Shown here in pieces: positions 58,840-64,000 of a stretch of DNA of 64,000 nucleotides; positions within the stretch are counted from its first letter, which is position 1, and each line of letters starts with the position of its first letter. A program made the translations under genes and the position numbers. The DNA comes from Takakia lepidozioides (taxonomy: Eukaryota; Streptophyta; Takakiopsida; Takakiales; Takakiaceae): assembly GCA_030704615.1 (NCBI GenBank), contig CM060734.1:21700001-21764000 (forward strand), given 5' to 3'. A model generated the notes under the pieces. That model was given only the letters and a program-made list of their open reading frames with translations. It had not been told where the DNA came from and did not search any database.

Positions 58840-59303
58840 TCCCATCCCCCGTCCTCACCCCCTCTCCTTGCCCCTTAACTCAAAGAAAAAGACTGCCCCC
58901 CTTGCCACCCCCCGCCATGGCAAGCCAAAAAAACCCGTCGCAATATCCCCTTGCCACGCCCGGCCGTCGCAAAGGCCTTTTCCCCCTTCAAGCCATCTTG
59001 CCACGCCCGAGCGTGGCAAGTGGGGCCGCCCCTTTTGCGACGGCCAGACATGGCAAGAAAGGGCTACCTCTTGCCCTTGAGGCCACCTTGCCACGTCCCG
59101 GCGTCGCAGGATGATCCCGGCGTTGGGGGCGACACCTGGGCGCAGGGTTGCGACGCGGCGGCGTCAGAAGCATCGCCGGGGCGCCGCCGTGCCACGCCTC
59201 GGCGTTGCAAATCGGCGCCGTGGTGCCGGCCTCGCACGCTCAGCGCCGCGCAGGGCGTGGGGGGCGCGGCTGCCGTCACTAACCCCCACTTTTTGCAGTA
59301 GTG
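58840..59303 (-). repeat. CACTA right terminus and subterminal repeat region
   Basis: GC-rich sequence with many CGTCGCAA, TTGCCACGCCC and CGGCGTCGC units ends TTTTTGCAGTAGTG at 59303, the inverse of a CACTA terminus. It mirrors 26767-27450 in composition and motif type. Confidence 0.75.
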
Positions 59304-59787
59304 GCAGCTCTTGTTGGTGTATGAAGGCGAGATGGAGCTGCAGAGGAAGATCCAGAAGGCCTATCGAAAGTATGAGTTGGCGAAGTCCGTGTTGCGGGAC
59401 TTGAGATTAGGGGTTAAGTCGCAGTTCCACTTGCACAATGGACTACTCCGGTACAAGCAAAAATGTTTCTACGTGCCGAAGGGAGGGCTCAAAGATTGTT
59501 TTTTGAGATAATGCCATGATGGCCCGCTTGCCGGCCATGGCGGGGCCAAGCGCACCGCGGCACTCTTGAAGAAAGTGTATTTCTGGCCCAAACTGAGGGA
59601 AGAGGTTAAGGAGTATGTCAAGACATGCACCACATGCCAGCAAAATTGGAGCGAGTACAAAAAGCAAGCAGGGCTGTTACAACCCTTGCCCATTCCAGAG
59701 GGGTCTTGGGAGAGTGTTTCAATAGATCTCATGACGGCTTTGCCGCTGTCAAAGGGATTCGATGCAATCATGGTGGTCTGCTGCAAA
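59304..59787 (+). pseudogene. Integrase fragment of a second gypsy family
   Basis: The frame encodes YKQKCFYVPKGGLKDCFLR, a TAA stop near 59509, GHGGAKRTAALLKKVYFWPK, CTTCQQNW and WESVSIDLMTALPLSKGFDA: the zinc-binding domain and first catalytic aspartate of a Ty3/gypsy integrase. It ends at about 59785, where the opposing fragment starts. It abuts the CACTA right end on its left. Confidence 0.85.
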
Positions 59788-60465
59788 TAAACATAGTCAC
59801 CAGGGTTAAATCTCCGAACCCCAGGACGATAGCCCCCACCACGTATGGTAGCATATCTCAACGTATCACGATGTTGTGCAATGGCAAGGTTATCGAAAGC
59901 CATGGGCATGACTTTCTTGAACAACTCCGCGCGCTCATCACAAGCACATGCCCACACGTCCGGATCGTCAAGGTTGAGGACTGTAGTAGCGTCTCTACGA
60001 ATGGATGTAGGCAAATCCGGCTCTCGGCCAAAGAGAAGGAAATATGGTGAGAAAGAGGCAAGTGATGCTTACTTGCTGAACCTGTAGCCCATGGCTAACT
60101 AGGGTAGCTGAAGGTCCCAATCTCCGAGGTGTCCCTTCTGCAAGCCATACTTACGCAAACCCCTCTTAACCGTCTGCACAACTCTCTCTGTTAGGCCATC
60201 AGCCTCGGGATGGTCCCGAGAAGTGGTGTTGTGGTCTATCAAGGCTTTGTCACATAATGCCTGAAACTCCCCCAAGAACTCTCTCCCTTGGTCCGTGAGT
60301 ACCTCAGCTGGAGCACCGAATCAGCTAAGCATACGATCCAAGAATGCATACACAACCCCCTCACTAGCCTTGTCAGGCAATGGAACCAACTCGATCCACT
60401 TGGAGAAGTGTTCCACCATCACCAATACATATTTGTTGTGGCGCATGGTCAGTGGCTGTAGAATA
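59784..60465 (-). pseudogene. Integrase fragment of the methyltransferase-gypsy family
   Basis: On the minus strand this reads YVLVMVEHFSKWIELVPLPD (near 60440-60380) down to RYATIRGGGYRPGVRRFNPG and DYVYLQQ (near 59790). It is about 90 percent identical in protein to 18930-19600 of the methyltransferase element. It retains DKASEG where the main copy is shifted. No methyltransferase or PHD part is included. It meets the plus-strand integrase fragment at a CTGCTGCA microhomology near 59780. Confidence 0.85.
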
Positions 60466-61282
60466 AAACTATAATCAACCCTATAGAAAATGATCAACCA
60501 GTCTAGAGTTTGTTCGATGGGGAAAGCACTATACGACTGCAAAATAATGATGCTTTACTACTCTATTTCTCCTCATTCCCTCTACAGAGAGTTTCTACCA
60601 CTACTTGCCTCAATCTAAAGCAACTAGACCCTTCCAGTTTCAATGATATTCCTTCCATCCTCTATCAACTCTATCCCATTGGCTGAGATCAAATACCATT
60701 GTTCATCTAACTCTCTCCTCCAGTAATCTGCCTGATAGGGCCAATAACTCTCGACACCATCCTTTACTCACGAGCCATAGATTGATTCTCTCTATGTCAC
60801 TACATCGCAGTCTTTTAAAGATATCTATCGACAGACTATTAGTAATCCAGTAATTAATTCTATATGATCTTCTATCCGTTCTTCTCCACACATCACTATC
60901 GATTGCTCTTCACCACCAATCTTGTTTCTTCAGTTGCTCCAGGGACTTTTCCTCATCGTTGCTCTCTGCCATGCAAATGATTTTACTTCACTGTTATACT
61001 CTCCCAATTAATCCAATCGAAGACTTTCTATCTTCATGTCCTTAATCTGCTCCTTTATGAACTTTGGATAACCATCTATCGGACAGCACCACATACCGAT
61101 CCATTTACGTCTCAAATGACGATGTTCATATAGAATTGATAATTCCTTTCTCTAGGCTTTACCCACACTTTCTATTCGAACTAGCTCTGCCTCATTGCAG
61201 GATAAACTCTTAAATATCCAAATCGATTTTTCTCTGGGTAAACCAAGAATTAGTTCCCACTCATAATCTTTATCCTCTCCAT
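60466..61282. other. AT-rich, no convincing gene
   Basis: There are only short frames; one minus-strand start (MAESNDEEKSLEQLKKQDWW, near 60970) looks protein-like but stops at once. Confidence 0.4.
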
Positions 61283-61530
61283 TTATGCACATTCTCACTA
61301 TCTCACATAATTGTAATTCTTCAACCACTACATTCAGAATCAGATTCTCATTTCATTATTCCATTCTTCACACAACACAAAGTGAATTGAACTTCTTTTT
61401 TCTCCTTCTTCTCTTCTATTCATTTACAAACACAACATCACAAGAATGCAGTACTAATCTACCATTGAAGAATAAGTCTATCTCCTAACTCCTACTCACT
61501 CTACTCTGCTTCGGTCACGGCTCTCTGGCT
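61283..61530. repeat. Dispersed AT-rich repeat, copy 2
   Basis: The sequence is homologous to 23464-23715 in the same orientation, from TGCACATTCTCAC to the CGGTCACGGCTC region. Confidence 0.65.
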
Positions 61531-61689
61531 CAACTGACACCGTCTGCTTCCTTAAGGTACTGGGGTAGGGTTTTTTTTTTTCCTTTATGGTGCTGGGTTT
61601 TGGGTTTTGGATTATAGGTTTTGGTTTGAAAAAGAAAAACCCTAGGAACCCCAAAAACCATTAAATCCTAAACCAAAAAATAACCCCTT

Positions 61690-61880
61690 ATTTGCCTACT
61701 TTACAAGGCTGAGGGAAGGCGTGTCTTTGCGACGGCCGGGACAGTGTGTCACTGTGATGGGTTTTTTTTATTGTGACGCAGGGGGGTCGCTAGTAAACGC
61801 CCCAATTTAAAAAAAAGGGCGGGGCACCTCTTGCGATGGTCAGGCGTTGCACGCAGGCGCCCTGCCTTCTTTTTTTGCTA
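61690..61880. repeat. GCGACGG-type repeat, possible degraded CACTA end
   Basis: TTTGCGACGGCCGG, TTGTGACGCAGGGGGGTCGC and TTGCGATGGTCAGGCGTTGC resemble the CACTA subterminal units. No CACTAC terminus was found nearby. Confidence 0.4.
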
Positions 61881-62212
61881 AGTGCCTGAAGCACCTCCTC
61901 TTTCCCCCCTCTTTTTCGCGTTCTACTTTGCTCAAGCAGGAGTGGAGAGACTAGGGTTTAGGGTGGAGGAGAAACAAACCTGGTGTGAAGCGCCCGAGCT
62001 GCTTGCAAGGTCAAAAGGAGAATCGAGGCGCCGCCCCAAGCGTTGCGACCTCCACCGCTGCGCAGGTAAGCCGCGCCTCTCCTTGCTCTTTTGCTTTTCA
62101 AAATCGCCCTAAGACCATGTCCTCGCAACTCACCTCTCTCTATCTTCTGTGGTAGAAGCGCCGCGCAGAGGCGGGGAGCAAACGAAGGGGCAGAGACACA
62201 TTTTTTGCGGGG

Positions 62213-62250
<38 letters not shown>

Positions 62251-62363
62251 CGGGGGTTCGCTGCGCCAACGTTGGCAGCAGCGGCTGAGGGCGGTGGCAG
62301 CGGCGACAGCAGCAATGCTTGGATTGAGGTAAGTTCTCATTCCTCCCTCCCGGCCCGTCCTCT
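61881..62363. other. GC-rich stretch with (GA)n microsatellite
   Basis: A (GA)n run spans 62215-62247. A 76-codon arginine-rich frame at 61882-62112 ends near a possible splice donor (GCAGGTAAGCC near 62062). This might be a 5' exon region, but nothing identifies a protein. Confidence 0.3.
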
Positions 62364-62640
62364 CAAGAATGGAGGGACACAGTTGGCAAAACTGTTCCTA
62401 TGATTCAAAACAGCCCTGATGAATTGGAGTATGATTCAAAGGCTTACAACTCTCTCCCAATTCCCTCCAGAACACTCAACTGTCCCTGAGCTGAACTACC
62501 TCCCTCTTGGCCAAAACTTGCAACCCATACGCGAGATTGAGGAAGCAATTGAGCATTTAAACGGATATAAAGTTGGTGGTCCTGATGGCATGGTCAACAA
62601 GCTTATGAAGCACAGGGTGGACAGGTGGTCTATGGCTCCA
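62364..62640 (+). pseudogene. LINE reverse-transcriptase fragment
   Basis: WRDTVGKTVPMIQNSPDELE and, a little later, EEAIEHLNGYKVGGPDGMVN match residues about 67-120 of the LINE RT at 781-2445, with a short divergent stretch between. Only the front of the RT domain is present, on the opposite strand to the main LINE. Confidence 0.85.
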
Positions 62641-62920
62641 CCTCTGGTCATGTGAGATCAAGGGAAAGATGTGGAGAGTTGTCCATAACTTGTATGCTCA
62701 CACCAAAAGTTGTGTCATTGTTCATGGAGAGAGGGAAGATATTTATGTCATGTCAAGACATGAACAAGACCCAATAGGGTCACTATTAATTAAAGATATA
62801 AACAGCCCAAAACAGGGCACCATCTAACACTTCCATTCTTGTCATAGCCTACCAATTGACATCACCCAATCATTCATGATAAAACAGGGTGGGAGGGCGG
62901 GGTTAATTCATGTGAGGGAT
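62641..62920. other. No gene seen
   Basis: AT-rich sequence with no recognised feature follows the LINE fragment. GTCATGTCAAGACATGAAC near 62745 resembles a stretch of the 3.1-kb unit (GTCTCGACAAGACATAAG). Confidence 0.4.
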
Positions 62921-62929
62921 ATGATAACA

Positions 62930-63660
62930 TGTTGCTGCAGTCATGCAAGAGGCAAGGCGTCTGAACCAGCCTGTAATTTTTCCTAGAATCAATACATGCA
63001 TCCTAGCAAGGGTCTTGGAAAAGGCAACAAAGATCATAAATACCCTAGGTCATGCACCAAGCAAAATATCTTGAGCATCTGAATCAGCCTGCCACATTGC
63101 AGATCCAAGACATGTCTTCAAATAAACAATCTTGGGCATGGCAAAACAGGTTGCAACATCCTATCATATCAGTCTTTTTATTACCCAAGACATGCATCAA
63201 GCAAGGCATCTTGGTTAGATGGACCGGCCTACAGTTTTTCAGATTCCAGACATGCAACCAAGTAACTTTCTTGGGCATGACAAGACAGATTGCAGCCTCA
63301 TTCTATATCATTCGTAATTACCCCAAGACATGCATCATGCAAGGCATCTTGGGCAAGTAAGAACAACCTGTCATATTACAGATTCAAGATATGTACACAC
63401 AAGCATCTTGATGGACCAGCCTGCAGTTTTTCAGATTCCAGACATGCAACCAAGTAACCCTCTTGGGCATGACAAGACAGATTGCAGCCTCACTCTATAC
63501 CATTCGTAATTACCCCAAGATATGCATCGTGTAAGGCATCTTGGGTATGTAAGAACAACCTGCCATATTATAGATTTAAGATATGTACACACAAGCATCT
63601 TGAGTACCCGAGACCCGGCCCTCTTGGCCAAAAAGAAGTCCATACATTGCAGGTCACTGG
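62930..63660. repeat. Tandem repeat, about 191-bp unit
   Basis: TTTTTCAGATTCCAGACATG occurs near 63234 and 63425, followed each time by GACAAGACAGATTGCAGCCTC, AAGATATGTACACACAAGCA and related blocks. More diverged units lie upstream from about 62930, all built around AAGACATGCATC and AAGGCATCTTGG. Confidence 0.8.
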
Positions 63661-64000
63661 CCTGATGGCATGACAATGCTAGAATCTACGGCAAAAGTCC
63701 ATTAAAGCTTACCACCATTGTTTTCCAGGAGGCTTATGCCAGGGTTCGCAAAAAAGCCTCACTATGCTCCATTCCACACCAGACTCAGGCCTGAAAGAGG
63801 CATGGCAGTGCCTCATCAGGCTTCCATCTTAAAATTCATGGTCTCCTCGTCCTTAGAGATTCACTTCAGCTACTTCAACTATTTTTGTTTATGTATATTT
63901 TTTCGCTTGTCATCTCATTCATACCCTCGACGCAAATGTTGACTAATGGGATGTGTAGATTAGAGTACATAGAATCACCTCAGGGTGTCGCATCGAGCGT
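63661..64000. other. No gene seen
   Basis: Only short frames are present up to the window end. Confidence 0.4.

Larger units (their letters stand above)
26767..59303. mobile_element. Probable giant CACTA (En/Spm) DNA transposon, about 32.5 kb
   Basis: The left end begins CACTACAGGAAAAGGGGGG. The right end, reverse-complemented, begins CACTACTGCAAAAAGTGGGGG. Both ends have GC-rich subterminal repeats with GCGACG/CGTCGC motifs, and TNP2 transposase lies inside near the right end. The 3-bp flanks do not match (ACT on the left, GCA on the right), so pairing these two termini is an inference; a rearranged right border is possible. Without the inner tandem array the element would be near 14 kb. 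Confidence 0.6.

Noticed and set aside
61690-61880. Second CACTA terminus
   Set aside because: The GCGACGG-type motifs are present, but no CACTAC end or target duplication was found.

Overview
The window looks like repeat-rich nuclear DNA of a streptophyte, most plausibly a charophyte-grade green alga such as Chara; this is an inference. The support is a CONSTANS-like B-box pseudogene, a plant-type CACTA transposon (TNP2, DUF4218-like and DUF4216-like parts, GCGACGGC-rich ends), plant-type LINEs and Ty3/gypsy elements, and introns with GT-AG borders. No rRNA, tRNA, CRISPR or bacterial operon structure was seen. Almost every recognisable gene belongs to a mobile element and is broken.

Layout. 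0.6-4.9 kb: a minus-strand LINE flanked by a 15-bp target duplication, inserted into an older ORF that reads in frame across the insertion. 7.0-8.3 kb: small minus-strand exons of an unrecognised gene. 8.8-20.7 kb: the highlight, a degenerate Ty3/gypsy retrotransposon whose single frame reads gag - protease - cytosine-C5 DNA methyltransferase - reverse transcriptase - RNase H - integrase - PHD finger. Its upstream part holds an extra unknown ORF and an antisense CONSTANS-like pseudogene. 21.0-23.5 kb: another gypsy gag fragment cut by the 3' end of a diverged member of the same LTR family on the minus strand. 24.0-26.6 kb: minus-strand coiled-coil and unknown ORFs. 26.8-59.3 kb: a probable very large CACTA element with a minus-strand gene near its left end and TNP2 near its right end. 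Between these lies a roughly 20.8-kb block bounded by hairpin inverted repeats and filled with seven tandem copies of a 3.1-kb unit. 59.3-60.5 kb: two gypsy integrase fragments facing each other, one from the methyltransferase-element family. 60.5-64 kb: AT-rich DNA, a LINE fragment, microsatellites and a short tandem repeat.

How it fits together. The gypsy element carries both a predicted DNA-methylation writer and a chromatin reader (PHD) beside its integrase, so it may be able to mark DNA and choose chromatin. Its premature stops in the main frame are almost all TAG where glutamine (CAG) fits, plus one TGA where CGA fits. That is the pattern expected from deamination of methylated cytosine in CHG and CG contexts. 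I recall that cytosine methyltransferases carried by retrotransposons have been reported in dinoflagellates and a charophyte; the arrangement here (methyltransferase between protease and RT, terminal PHD, antisense B-box gene, repeat-ended LTRs) deserves a close look.
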